From an uncultured Collinsella sp. (GTDB lineage: Bacteria > Actinomycetota > Coriobacteriia > Coriobacteriales > Coriobacteriaceae), in assembly GCA_902482035.1 (NCBI GenBank), contig CABSYW010000010.1, positions 1-64,000 on the forward strand: 64,000 nt of DNA, read 5' to 3'. The notes beneath the pieces were generated by a model. It searched no databases and had not been told where the DNA came from. It saw only the letters and a program-made list of their open reading frames with translations. Each line of letters begins with the position of its first letter. Position 1 is the first letter of the stretch. This document shows positions 52,263-60,335 of the stretch, one piece after another. A program made the translations under genes and the position numbers.

Positions 52263-52990
52263 TGGCGCCCGTATGTGCCGTGGTCGTTGCCGGCGGCAGC
52301 GGCCAGCGCTTTGGAAATCCCGGCGGCAAGCAGCTCGTTAATGTGGCGGGCCGTCCGCTCATGAGCTGGTCCATCCGCGCGTTCGATCGTAGCGATAAGG
52401 TCGGCCATATCGTCGTGGTTTGCCCTGCTGAGCGCCGTGCCGAGATGCGCCGCCTGGCCATCGACCCGTTTGACTATGACACGCCCATCAGCTTTGCCGA
52501 TGCCGGCGATACCCGTCAGGATTCCACCCGTGCCGGCGTGCATGCGGTTCCGGCGGGTTTCGAATATGTCGCCATCCACGACGGCGCTCGTCCGCTCATT
52601 ACGACCGAGGCCATCGACCACGCTATCGACGTGCTCGTGAGCGACCGTGCCCTCGACGGTGTCGTGTGCGGTCAGCCCGCGATCGACACGCTCAAGATCG
52701 TTGACGGCGATAATATCGTCGAGACGCCGCCGCGTGAGCTCTACTGGGCAGCGCAGACGCCGCAGATCTTTAGCGTCGATGCTATGAAGCGCGCCCACGC
52801 TGCAGCCATTGCCGAGGGCTTTATCGGTACCGATGATTCGTCGCTGGTCGAGCGCATGGGTGGGCGCGTCCGCTGCGTCCAGAGCCCACGCGATAACCTT
52901 AAGGTGACGGTGCCCGAGGACCTGCGTCCCGTAACCGCGATTCTGCTTGGCCGCATGGCCGAGGGAGAGGACCTTCCCCATGTTCAGTAA
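52262..52990 (+). CDS. ispD: 2-C-methyl-D-erythritol 4-phosphate cytidylyltransferase
   Basis: The 242-residue protein has the nucleotide-binding VVVAGGSGQRFGNPGGKQLV loop, SWSIRAFDRSD, HDGARPLI and ELYWAAQTPQIFS. It forms CDP-ME from MEP and CTP. Its start overlaps disA by one base pair of codons (TAATG), and its end overlaps the ispF start by 11 bases, so the three are coupled. Confidence 0.95.
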   Translation: MAPVCAVVVAGGSGQRFGNPGGKQLVNVAGRPLMSWSIRAFDRSDKVGHIVVVCPAERRAEMRRLAIDPFDYDTPISFADAGDTRQDSTRAGVHAVPAGFEYVAIHDGARPLITTEAIDHAIDVLVSDRALDGVVCGQPAIDTLKIVDGDNIVETPPRELYWAAQTPQIFSVDAMKRAHAAAIAEGFIGTDDSSLVERMGGRVRCVQSPRDNLKVTVPEDLRPVTAILLGRMAEGEDLPHVQ

Positions 52991-53474
52991 CCTGCGCATT
53001 GGCCATGGCTACGACGTTCACCGTCTGGTGGAGGGGCGTCGATGTATCATCGGCGGTGTCGACATTCCCTACGAGCGCGGCCTGCTGGGCCACTCGGATG
53101 CTGATGTGCTCGCGCACGCCTTGGCCGACGCCATTCTGGGCGCCTGCCGCGGGGGAGACATCGGCAAGCTATTCCCCGATACCGACCCTGCCTACGAGGG
53201 CGCCGACTCGATGGTGCTGCTTGCCCGCGTAATGGACTATGCGCGTGAGCTGGGCTTTGAGTTTGTCGATGCCGACTGCACCATTGCCTGCCAGCAGCCT
53301 AAGATCACCCCGCATCGCGATGCCATGCGCGCCAACCTTGCCCATGCCCTGGGCGTTGACGTCGAAAACGTGGGCGTCGCCGCCACTACGACCGAAAAGC
53401 TCGGTTGGGAAGGCCAGGGCGAGGGAATCGGCGCCTGGGCCGTCTGCCTGCTACAGAAAACCGTTAAGGAGTAA
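52980..53474 (+). CDS. ispF: 2-C-methyl-D-erythritol 2,4-cyclodiphosphate synthase
   Basis: Start at 52980 (MFSNLRIGHGYDVHRL) within the 3' end of ispD. The 164-residue protein has the metal ligands GHGYDVHRL and LLGHSDADVLAHAL, DADCTIACQQPKI and TTEKLGWEGQGEGIGAWAV. It cyclises CDP-ME-2-phosphate, the step after IspE. It sits 3 bases before cysS. Confidence 0.96.
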   Translation: MFSNLRIGHGYDVHRLVEGRRCIIGGVDIPYERGLLGHSDADVLAHALADAILGACRGGDIGKLFPDTDPAYEGADSMVLLARVMDYARELGFEFVDADCTIACQQPKITPHRDAMRANLAHALGVDVENVGVAATTTEKLGWEGQGEGIGAWAVCLLQKTVKE

Positions 53475-53477
53475 CGA

Positions 53478-54944
53478 ATGCGTATCTACAACAGCGCTAC
53501 CCATAAAAAGGAAGAGTTCCAGCCCATCGAGTCCGGCAAGGTCCGCATGTACGTGTGCGGCCCCACGGTCTACGACAACATCCACATCGGCAATGCCCGC
53601 ACGTTCATCAGCTTTGACGTGATTCGTCGCTGGCTCATCGCGAGCGGCTACGAGGTCACGTTCGCACAGAACCTCACCGATGTCGACGACAAGATCATCA
53701 AGCGCGCCAACGAGCAGGGCCGTACGGCCGCCGAGGTCGCGACGGAGTTCTCCGACAAGTTCATCGGCGTCATGCGCGCCGCCAACGTGCTCGATCCCGA
53801 TGTGCGCCCCCGCGCCACCAAGGAAATCGGCCCCATGATCGCCATGATCAAGACGCTCATCGAGCAGGGCCATGCTTACGCCGCCGATAACGGCGACGTG
53901 TACTTTGCTGTGCGCAGCGATCCCAACTATGGCCAGGTCTCGGGCCGCAACATCGATGACCTTATGGTTGGTGCGCGTATCGAGGAGAACGAGGACAAGA
54001 ACGACCCGCTCGACTTTGCCCTGTGGAAGGCCGCCAAGCCCGGCGAGCCCAGCTGGCCGAGTCCCTGGGGCGAGGGCCGTCCCGGTTGGCACACCGAGTG
54101 CGCTGCCATGGTGCATCGCTACCTGGGCACCCCGATCGACATCCACGGCGGCGGCTCCGACCTTGCCTTCCCGCATCACGAGAACGAGTGCGCCCAGGCC
54201 ACCTGCGCCTGGCACCAGGGCTTCTCCAACACCTGGATGCACACGGGCATGCTGCTGGTTGACGGCGAGAAGATGTCCAAGTCGCTCGGAAACTTCTTTA
54301 CGCTGGCCGAGGTGCTCGAGCAGCACTCTGCCGCGGCCCTGCGCCTGTTGATGCTGCAGACGAGCTATCGCTCGCCGCTCGACTTCTCCTGGGAGCGCCT
54401 GGAGGGTGCCGAGAATTCGCTCACGCGTATTGCCGGTACGGTCGAGAACCTTCGTTGGGCTGCGAACCATGCGACGGCCGATGCCGATGCGGCTGCCGCC
54501 GAGGCGTTTGCCGCCAAGGCCGCCGAGACCCGCGCCGCCTTTAAGGAGTGCATGGACGACGACTTTAACACCGCCGGTGCCATGGGTGCTGTCTTTGGCT
54601 TTGTCACCGAGTGCAATCAGTATCTGGAGCAGGCGGGCGATGCTGCCGACAAGGCCGCAGTCCTGGCTGCCGCCGATACGCTGGCCGAGCTGCTCGATAC
54701 GTTTGGCGTTGAGCTTCCCGAGCCCAAGGTTGAGTTGCCGCTGGGCCTGCTGGGCGTTGCCGCCGGTTTGGTTGCCTACACGGGCGACGACGTGGACGAG
54801 GCCGCTGCCAAGATTCTCGAGGCTCGTGCCGAGGCTCGTGCCGCCAAGAACTGGGATCTGGCAGATGCCATCCGCGACCAGCTCAAGGACCTGGGCCTCA
54901 CCATTGAGGATACTGCCGCGGGCACCCGTATTAAATCTCTCTAA
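53478..54944 (+). CDS. cysS: Cysteinyl-tRNA synthetase
   Basis: The 488-residue class I synthetase starts MRIYNSATHKKEEFQP. It has the zinc-binding Cys in YVCGPTVYDN, the HIGH box as HIGNARTF, PWGEGRPGWHTECAAM with zinc ligands, HHENECAQATC and the KMSKS motif EKMSKSLGNFFTL. It charges tRNA-Cys. It follows ispF directly, a conserved order in Gram-positives. TAAGGAGTAACG precedes the ATG. Confidence 0.96.
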   Translation: MRIYNSATHKKEEFQPIESGKVRMYVCGPTVYDNIHIGNARTFISFDVIRRWLIASGYEVTFAQNLTDVDDKIIKRANEQGRTAAEVATEFSDKFIGVMRAANVLDPDVRPRATKEIGPMIAMIKTLIEQGHAYAADNGDVYFAVRSDPNYGQVSGRNIDDLMVGARIEENEDKNDPLDFALWKAAKPGEPSWPSPWGEGRPGWHTECAAMVHRYLGTPIDIHGGGSDLAFPHHENECAQATCAWHQGFSNTWMHTGMLLVDGEKMSKSLGNFFTLAEVLEQHSAAALRLLMLQTSYRSPLDFSWERLEGAENSLTRIAGTVENLRWAANHATADADAAAAEAFAAKAAETRAAFKECMDDDFNTAGAMGAVFGFVTECNQYLEQAGDAADKAAVLAAADTLAELLDTFGVELPEPKVELPLGLLGVAAGLVAYTGDDVDEAAAKILEARAEARAAKNWDLADAIRDQLKDLGLTIEDTAAGTRIKSL

Positions 54945-54950
54945 TCCCCG

Positions 54951-55052
54951 CGGGTTTCCCAAGCGCCCGACCTTGCCGTTCAAACCGTCGCTCGCGTACT
55001 CAAGTACGCGTCGCTCCTCTTTCACGGCAATCTCGGGCACTTGGAAAACCCG
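54951..55052. repeat. Large nested palindrome between cysS and rlmB (about 102 bp)
   Basis: CGGGTTTCCCAAGCGCCCGA and following bases pair with the complement ending CTTGGAAAACCCG (25 of 29 positions by eye). An inner GCGTACT / AGTACGC hairpin is at its tip. It has the same nested plan as the elements around groESL. Confidence 0.85.
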
Positions 55053-55055
55053 TAC

Positions 55056-55096
55056 CGACCGCCCGAATTAATATTCATGGGCGGTCGTTTATTTTG
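55056..55096 (+). terminator. Terminator after cysS
   Basis: CGACCGCCC / GGGCGGTCG followed by TTTATTTTG. Confidence 0.82.
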
Positions 55097-55130
55097 TTTC
55101 GTTTGATAGTTGTATTTAGGAGGTCACTTT

Positions 55131-56045
55131 ATGGCCGACAATCGCAAGCGTGCGCCTCGTGGCGGCAAGCAGGCTGCTTCTGGCTCGCGTCCGATTCGCC
55201 GCAATGACCGCGCTGCCGCTCCCAAGGGCCAGCGCGATCGCGCCCAGGCCGCACGTCCGCAGCGCGATCGCAACCGCGACGCTGTCCAGGCTCCCAAGGG
55301 CGAGTTTATCGAAGGTCGTCGTGCTGCCGCCGAGGCGCTACGCACTGGTTTTCCCATCAAGTGCGCGCTCATTGTCGAGGGTGGAGAGCGCGATGCCGCC
55401 TTGTCGCGCCTGGTCGACGACCTCAACGCCGCGGGCGTCCGCATTAAGTATGTGCCGCGTGCGCAGCTCGACGCACTGTCGAGCCATGGCGCTCATCAGG
55501 GCATCGCACTCGAGGTTGGCAACTTCCCCTATGCTGATGTCGCCGATATTCTCGACCGCGCAGGCGACGGTCCGGCGCTTGTCGTCGTGCTCGACCATGT
55601 GACCGACGACGGCAACTTTGGCGCCATTGTGCGCTCCGCCGAGGTCGTGGGCGCGGCCGGCGTCGTCATCGCCAACAAGCGTGCCGCCGGCGTGACCGTG
55701 GGCAGCTACAAGACCTCGGCCGGTGCTGTCATGCATCTGCCTATCGCGCAGGTTCCCAATATTGCCCGTGCACTCGATGACCTCAAGGCCGCTGGTTTTT
55801 GGGTGGGCGGCGCCTCCGAGCACGCCGAGGGCAGCTGCTGGGATGCTCCCTTCGAGGGCCGCGTGGCGCTCGTCATGGGCTCCGAGGGCGACGGCATCTC
55901 GCGCCTGGTGCTCGAGAAATGCGACTTTTTGACCAAGCTTCCCCAGCGCGGCATGACCGAGAGCCTCAATGTTGCCCAGGCGACCACGGCGCTGTGCTTT
56001 GAGTGGCTGCGCCGCAACGTCGGCGAGCTCATGGGGGAGGAGTAG
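55131..56045 (+). CDS. rlmB: 23S rRNA 2'-O-methyltransferase RlmB-type (SpoU/TrmH family)
   Basis: Start at 55131 after TTAGGAGGTCACTTT. The 304-residue protein has a basic, disordered N-terminal 55 residues (RKRAPRGGKQAASGSRPIRR and onward), a substrate-binding domain (FIEGRRAAAEALRTGFPIKC) and the SpoU knot with VVLDHVTDDGNFGAIVRSAE, VALVMGSEGDGISRLVLE and MTESLNVAQATTALCFEWLR. It would methylate a ribose in 23S rRNA; the exact position (G2251 in E. coli) is by family only. It is followed after 3 bases by yacP. Confidence 0.93.
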   Translation: MADNRKRAPRGGKQAASGSRPIRRNDRAAAPKGQRDRAQAARPQRDRNRDAVQAPKGEFIEGRRAAAEALRTGFPIKCALIVEGGERDAALSRLVDDLNAAGVRIKYVPRAQLDALSSHGAHQGIALEVGNFPYADVADILDRAGDGPALVVVLDHVTDDGNFGAIVRSAEVVGAAGVVIANKRAAGVTVGSYKTSAGAVMHLPIAQVPNIARALDDLKAAGFWVGGASEHAEGSCWDAPFEGRVALVMGSEGDGISRLVLEKCDFLTKLPQRGMTESLNVAQATTALCFEWLRRNVGELMGEE

Positions 56046-56048
56046 CGC

Positions 56049-56726
56049 ATGTCCAAAAAGAACCGTGCCAAGTCCAAGGCCAAGCGCTTTGGCGAGGGCT
56101 CGGCCAAGCCGATTGTTTCGGCCGCGACCTACGGCGTGGGCGGCAATGCGTTTGCGCAGGCCATCGCCGACCCGGTCTCGACGGTGCACTCCAATAAGCC
56201 CGAGCTGCTGGTGGTCGACGGCTACAACGTGATCCACTGCACGCCGCGCTACGAAAAGCTCGTGTACGACCATTCAGACGATCCGTATTCCAGCGACGTT
56301 CACGATATGGCACGCACCGCCCTCATCAACGACGTCGCCGCCTTTGCCCAGGGCCGCTACGAGGCCGTGATCGTGTTCGACGGCGCGGGCAATATCTCCA
56401 ACGAGCGCCCCAACCTGCCGGCCCGCGGCGTGCGCATCGAGTTTTCGCCGACGGGCGTTTCTGCCGATACCGTGGTGCAAAAGCTCTGCATCGAGGCGCG
56501 CGAGGAAGGCCGCGCGTGCTCCGTGGTATCGAGCGACGGCACGATCCAGGCCGTCGTCATGGGCAAGGGCGTCACGCGCATCTCGAGCCGTATGCTGGTG
56601 GACGAGATCAAACAGATCGACAACGACGTGCACGAGGCCGAGGAGGCCCCGCAGATCAAGATGACCCTGGGCAGCCGTCTAAGCCCCGAGGCCCTGGCCA
56701 AGCTCAAAGCTCTGCGCGGGAGGTAG
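56049..56726 (+). CDS. NYN domain (YacP-like) predicted endoribonuclease
   Basis: The 225-residue protein has a basic N-terminal 40 residues (KKNRAKSKAKRFGEGSAK) and a PIN-like NYN domain with acidic residues in LLVVDGYNVIHCTPRYEK, AVIVFDGAGNIS and ACSVVSSDGTIQAV. YacP in Bacillus (Rae1) cuts mRNA in the ribosomal A site; here the assignment is by family and by the conserved position behind cysS-rlmB. The N-terminal extension is longer than in Rae1. Confidence 0.88.
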   Translation: MSKKNRAKSKAKRFGEGSAKPIVSAATYGVGGNAFAQAIADPVSTVHSNKPELLVVDGYNVIHCTPRYEKLVYDHSDDPYSSDVHDMARTALINDVAAFAQGRYEAVIVFDGAGNISNERPNLPARGVRIEFSPTGVSADTVVQKLCIEAREEGRACSVVSSDGTIQAVVMGKGVTRISSRMLVDEIKQIDNDVHEAEEAPQIKMTLGSRLSPEALAKLKALRGR

Positions 56727-56753
56727 GGGAGTTGGCGGGGCGATGCTGTCTCG

Positions 56754-58094
56754 CTAACTCCATTCAGCGATGTCGATCATTCTTTCGAGGCGCCATGTTA
56801 GCGCCTCTTTTAGATAAGGCAGTCTCGCTGTAAGAGCGTCGTTTTTGGATAGGATTTCGATTGCCTCGTCAACGAAACCCTCGAGTTTGTCGCCGTCAAA
56901 CCAGCCCATGTCCTCGACGAGCAACATTTGTTTGGCGGGGCTTGAATGAAATTGTGCGCTGGTAAAACTGTGCTCTTCCGCCCTAAGCTCCTCTAGTGAT
57001 ATGTTGCACCAGAGTGATGAGCCCGAATCGAAGATAGGGGCAGGTCTGCAGGCTAGCGTGTTTACGTTTCGCACAAGGCCAAAGTTGCGCCAATGGCGAT
57101 CATAGTTGGCAATGATGTCATCGCATACGATCATGCGGTCAAGGGCGTCTTTTATATCCGTCGCTCCAAGCTCCTCGCAGTTTGCTACATACCGTTCGTA
57201 ATCGGTTAGTCGCTCGTCTGCATTTGCATGCTGGTTTACATAGAACGCAGGGACATACTCTTCTTCATCAGTTAAGAAGACATCGCATATGCTCAGGGCG
57301 GAAGTGCCCGTGCCCTCGAGCGAGTAAGGCACATAATCGCAGGCGTTTAGGATGCGACGGTGAAGTGCAGTCGCCACCAGCTCGTTATAAGGTTCCTGGT
57401 TTAGATGTGCACCTGCCTTGTGGAGGATTCGACGGTCATCCTCGCATGTCCAGTACTTTTGAAGATTGCCGTCCGAGGTGTTATCGGGCTTTGCGGCAGC
57501 TGCCTTGCCCTCTGGGGCGAAGGGCGCGATGCTGAGAGAGACGTCGTCAAAAGCATTATTGAAGAAATTGATATCTTCCCACGCGAGACCGGAGTCTTGG
57601 GGCCTAATCCAATACTGGTCGGATAGGGAGAGGCCAAGATTTCGCTGTACGAGTTCATCGGGAACATCGACTGCGGCTTCTGCAAGCAGGGAGGCTAGCC
57701 CAATGCGTGCGAGCGGGATACCGCGGCCGCGCCACCAGATGCGGAGGGAGTCGAGCGATACAGGTTTGCTGGGAGCAAAAACTCCAATAGGGGCGTGGGC
57801 ACGATCGACGTCGGCGCCGATGTGGGTAAAGTCTTTTCGCGATGTGCTGTAGACCAGTTGGGCCACTTCGTGCGTGCGGTTCATGAGGGTGAACGCGATC
57901 TCGCTCTTACCGTGGCCGCGGCGGGGACGTCCCCCCGTTTTGGTCACGGAGCGGAGTCGCGTGTCTACGCTGTCTTTGTCGATGAGCCATACACCAGAAG
58001 CCTTGCGGGCGGTCAGCGCGCCGTTCTTAATGAGCTCCTGCACCCTGCGCGGGGTGATGCCGAGCAGCTCGGCTGCTTCCTTTGTAGTCAACAT
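56754..58094 (-). CDS. HTH plus HipA-like kinase fusion protein
   Basis: The 446-residue protein begins with an excisionase-like HTH (MLTTKEAAELLGITPRRVQE, then LIKNGALTARKASGVWLIDK), a basic linker and a HipA-related kinase-like domain. The segment LGLSLSDQYWIRPQDSGLAW, DNTSDGNLQKYWTCEDDRRI, the ATP-binding ILHKAGAHLNQEPYNELVAT, the catalytic-loop-like IANYDRHWRNFGLVRNVNT and the metal-like APIFDSGSSLW all occur. Kinase and DNA-binding parts are in a single chain and no separate antitoxin is nearby. A perfect 27-bp inverted repeat covers the promoter and ribosome binding region, suggesting strict autocontrol. The target is unknown. It ends about 27 bases past the convergent yacP. Confidence 0.83.
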   Translation of the reverse strand: MLTTKEAAELLGITPRRVQELIKNGALTARKASGVWLIDKDSVDTRLRSVTKTGGRPRRGHGKSEIAFTLMNRTHEVAQLVYSTSRKDFTHIGADVDRAHAPIGVFAPSKPVSLDSLRIWWRGRGIPLARIGLASLLAEAAVDVPDELVQRNLGLSLSDQYWIRPQDSGLAWEDINFFNNAFDDVSLSIAPFAPEGKAAAAKPDNTSDGNLQKYWTCEDDRRILHKAGAHLNQEPYNELVATALHRRILNACDYVPYSLEGTGTSALSICDVFLTDEEEYVPAFYVNQHANADERLTDYERYVANCEELGATDIKDALDRMIVCDDIIANYDRHWRNFGLVRNVNTLACRPAPIFDSGSSLWCNISLEELRAEEHSFTSAQFHSSPAKQMLLVEDMGWFDGDKLEGFVDEAIEILSKNDALTARLPYLKEALTWRLERMIDIAEWS

Positions 58095-58098
58095 CGCG

Positions 58099-58170
58099 AA
58101 ACCCTTCGCCAGAACGAATAGTTTTATATAGCCAATTGTAATTAAAACTATTCGTTCTGGCGAAGGGTTT
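58099..58170 (-). promoter_or_regulatory. 27-bp perfect inverted repeat before the HTH-kinase gene
   Basis: Arms 58099-58125 and 58144-58170 (AAACCCTTCGCCAGAACGAA and onward to AGTTTT) are exactly complementary across an 18-base AT-rich loop. Each arm holds a smaller TTCGCCAGAACGAA near-palindrome. The ribosome binding site GAAGGG lies inside the arm next to the start codon, so an RNA hairpin would hide it. Confidence 0.92.
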
Positions 58171-58317
58171 TAAGATTGAGGGCGAACCAACAGAAATGAA
58201 CGGACCTGGTACCTGTTGTTGCTGGATTTTGCATATTTGTATAACGCCGTGCGGCCTGTTGCGCCCCGTCCGCAATTCCATTATTCTTAACAAGCTTCGC
58301 GCGAAAGCGCCAAGTGT

Positions 58318-58392
58318 GCCAGTGTGGCGCAACGGTAGCGCAACTGATTTGTAATCAGTGGGTTGCAGGTTCGATTCCTGTCACTGGCTCCA
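58318..58392 (+). tRNA. tRNA-Thr (anticodon TGT)
   Basis: Acceptor GCCAGTG / CACTGGC, anticodon stem ACTGA/TCAGT with loop TTTGTAA, T-arm CAGGTTCGATTCCTG, and CCA encoded. Confidence 0.94.
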
Positions 58393-58401
58393 TGAGAGTT
58401 T

Positions 58402-58438
58402 CGGGCTCTGTCTCTATATGGGACAGAGCCCGTTTCTA
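58402..58438 (+). terminator. Terminator after tRNA-Thr
   Basis: CGGGCTCTGTC / GGACAGAGCCCG followed by TTTCTATT. Confidence 0.85.
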
Positions 58439-58506
58439 TTTAGGTGGTGCGCCATCGGGTTAGCGCCCATCCCGTTTTTGGTTTGTCTCGTCCTCCAGTT
58501 TGTCTA

Positions 58507-58633
58507 AATCTGTAACACCAAGACCGATATTTGGCATCTAACTGTTACAGATTGAGATGAAACTTAGGGTGTTTTAGGAATATCTTGATCTGTAACATGT
58601 AGAAGCGGAATAGGCCTCTTGCTGTTACAGATC
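58507..58633. repeat. Two tandem 47-bp palindromic modules
   Basis: Module 1 at 58507-58553 is AATCTGTAACA-N25-TGTTACAGATT. Module 2 at 58587-58633 is GATCTGTAACA-N25-TGTTACAGATC. Arms are identical in 10 of 11 positions while the 25-base inner parts differ. They start exactly 80 bases apart. TTTGTCTCG at 58481-58491 and CGAGACAAG at 58632-58640 form a further outer pair. No gene overlaps them. Confidence 0.9.
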
Positions 58634-58703
58634 GAGACAAGGGCGGGTGCGGACCTGGATGTTCTGCTCGAGCGTGGATTTCTGGACACGCGAGAGAAGA
58701 AAA

Positions 58704-58735
58704 TCTTCCGACCGGAGAACGAGCGTGGATAATTA
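58704..58735. repeat. Flanking repeat, left copy (GAGCGTGGATAAT)
   Basis: TTCCGACCGGAGAACGAGCG then TGGATAATTAAC. It matches TCCCGTCTGGAGAATGAGCG then TGGATAATCTCC at about 62756-62786 in most positions. A shorter CTCGAGCGTGGATT precedes it at 58668. The remaining bases to 58925 hold a terminator and no gene. Confidence 0.65.
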
Positions 58736-58788
58736 ACTTGGATAGGGAGCTAAGGTAAACACCGATTGTCTATCGAAGGCTTTAGAAA

Positions 58789-58826
58789 CAACGACCCCGA
58801 TTTCATTGTGGAATCGGGGTCGTTTG
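58789..58826 (-). terminator. Terminator of the beta-glucoside operon
   Basis: AACGACCCCGATT / AATCGGGGTCGTT is perfect. On the minus strand it follows the PTS gene by about 100 bases and is trailed by GTTTCT. Confidence 0.75.
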
Positions 58827-58925
58827 TGCCTGAGGAATCCGAATGGATTAATCGAGCTCCTAAGGGACTTCTTGGGTTCTTGCTAATGGTCTGCCGAGGA
58901 TGTCCCCAATGCAAGCAGCGGGCAT

Positions 58926-60326
58926 CTACTCAATATAGTTGGGATTCTTCTTGATGATCACGCGTGCAGCGATGAACGAGACAACGATGGCGATGACGGC
59001 GACAACGCATGCCAGCACGAAGTTGCCCATGGATCCATCGGGAGCGATAAAGATCAGCGCAGAAAGAAGACCGGGGCATGCTCCCGCAACATACTCCTTC
59101 AGGACGAAGATGCCTGCAGGGAGTCCCGCGCAGAGGGCGCCGATTGCTGTGCCGACAAGCAGGCGGGGACGCTCGATGAGGCAGCCGTAAAATGCGGGCT
59201 CAGTTACGCCACAGAGTGCGGTGACGGCAACCGTGGTGACCATACCTCTCTTCTCCTTGTTGCCTTTCATTGCAGTTGCCAAGGCGAGACTCGTGCCGCC
59301 AATGCAGAGGTTTGAGATGAAGCCAAAGATGATGGGCGCCCAGCCGAGCTGCGCCAAGCTCGTAACTTCGATCGCGATGTAGGCCTTATCAAGACCGAGC
59401 ATGACAAAATAGGGGTTAAGGGCTGCAAGGATTGGAGTAGCGATAAATGCCACGTTATCCATGAGCCACGTGGCGGCATCACTCAGCGCGTAGCCCATCA
59501 TGCTGCCGGCGGGGCCGAGGATAATCAGCTCAACAGGCACGACGATGAACATGGTGAGCAGCGGCTTCAAGAACAGTTTGGTAATGTCGGGGATGATTTT
59601 CTGAAGACCGCGGTCAACAAAGTACATGAACACAACGCCCAGTACGATTGGCACCACCGTGCTCGAGTAGTCATTCGTCGGGATGGGGATGCCAAGAAAG
59701 TCGAGACCCTCAGCACCGCTAATAGACGAGCTAATCATGATTGCGCCCAGCAGTGCGCCCATGATAGGCTGCATCTTCATGACGGCGGCGAGCTGATAGC
59801 CGAGGTAAACGGGCAGGAAGCTAAATGAGGCGCTGAAGATCGCCAGCAGAACCTGGGCGGTTCCGCTATCGGTGCTCAATCCACAATAATTGACCAGGAG
59901 ATTCTTGATCGAAAGAATGAGTCCGCCAACGATGAGCGCCGGGACGATGGGCATGAATACCTGTGCAGAGACGTTCCCGAATTTCTCAATCAAGCCCATG
60001 GCGGTGTTACCGCTTTTAATGCCTTCTGCAAGGTCTTTGGCGGTTTGGGCATCGTCGGCAACCGTGCCACCGCCGACTTCGATTCCCGCGAAGTCGAGGA
60101 AGTCGTTGTAGGCCTCGGTGACGTTGGGGCCGATGATCACCTGAAGCTGGCCACCGCTGACTACTGCCCCGAGCGCCTGGTCAGCCGATTTGGCGAGCTG
60201 GAGATCGATGATCGAGGTGTCTCGTGCGTCGATGCGAAGGCGCGTCGCACAATGAGTTACCGATGTAATGTTCTCTTTGCCGCCAACAGCCTTTAGGACT
60301 GTTTCGGACATTGCCTGATATTTCAT
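58926..60326 (-). CDS. PTS beta-glucoside-type EIIBC component
   Basis: The 466-residue protein has an EIIB domain with the phosphorylated Cys26 in SVTHCATRLRIDARD, then an EIIC domain of about ten membrane segments with the signature ALCGVTEPAFYGCLIERPR. It imports and phosphorylates a beta-glucoside-like sugar. The usual C-terminal EIIA domain is absent, so an EIIA must be supplied in trans. It lies 9 bases after the GH1 gene in the same direction, indicating one operon. Trehalose or sucrose types are excluded mainly by the GH1 partner. Confidence 0.93.
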   Translation of the reverse strand: MKYQAMSETVLKAVGGKENITSVTHCATRLRIDARDTSIIDLQLAKSADQALGAVVSGGQLQVIIGPNVTEAYNDFLDFAGIEVGGGTVADDAQTAKDLAEGIKSGNTAMGLIEKFGNVSAQVFMPIVPALIVGGLILSIKNLLVNYCGLSTDSGTAQVLLAIFSASFSFLPVYLGYQLAAVMKMQPIMGALLGAIMISSSISGAEGLDFLGIPIPTNDYSSTVVPIVLGVVFMYFVDRGLQKIIPDITKLFLKPLLTMFIVVPVELIILGPAGSMMGYALSDAATWLMDNVAFIATPILAALNPYFVMLGLDKAYIAIEVTSLAQLGWAPIIFGFISNLCIGGTSLALATAMKGNKEKRGMVTTVAVTALCGVTEPAFYGCLIERPRLLVGTAIGALCAGLPAGIFVLKEYVAGACPGLLSALIFIAPDGSMGNFVLACVVAVIAIVVSFIAARVIIKKNPNYIE

Positions 60327-60335
60327 CTCTTTCTC

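Noticed and set aside
58507..58633. CRISPR array
   Set aside because: Only two units, each internally palindromic with arms of 11 bases; no third repeat, leader or cas genes.
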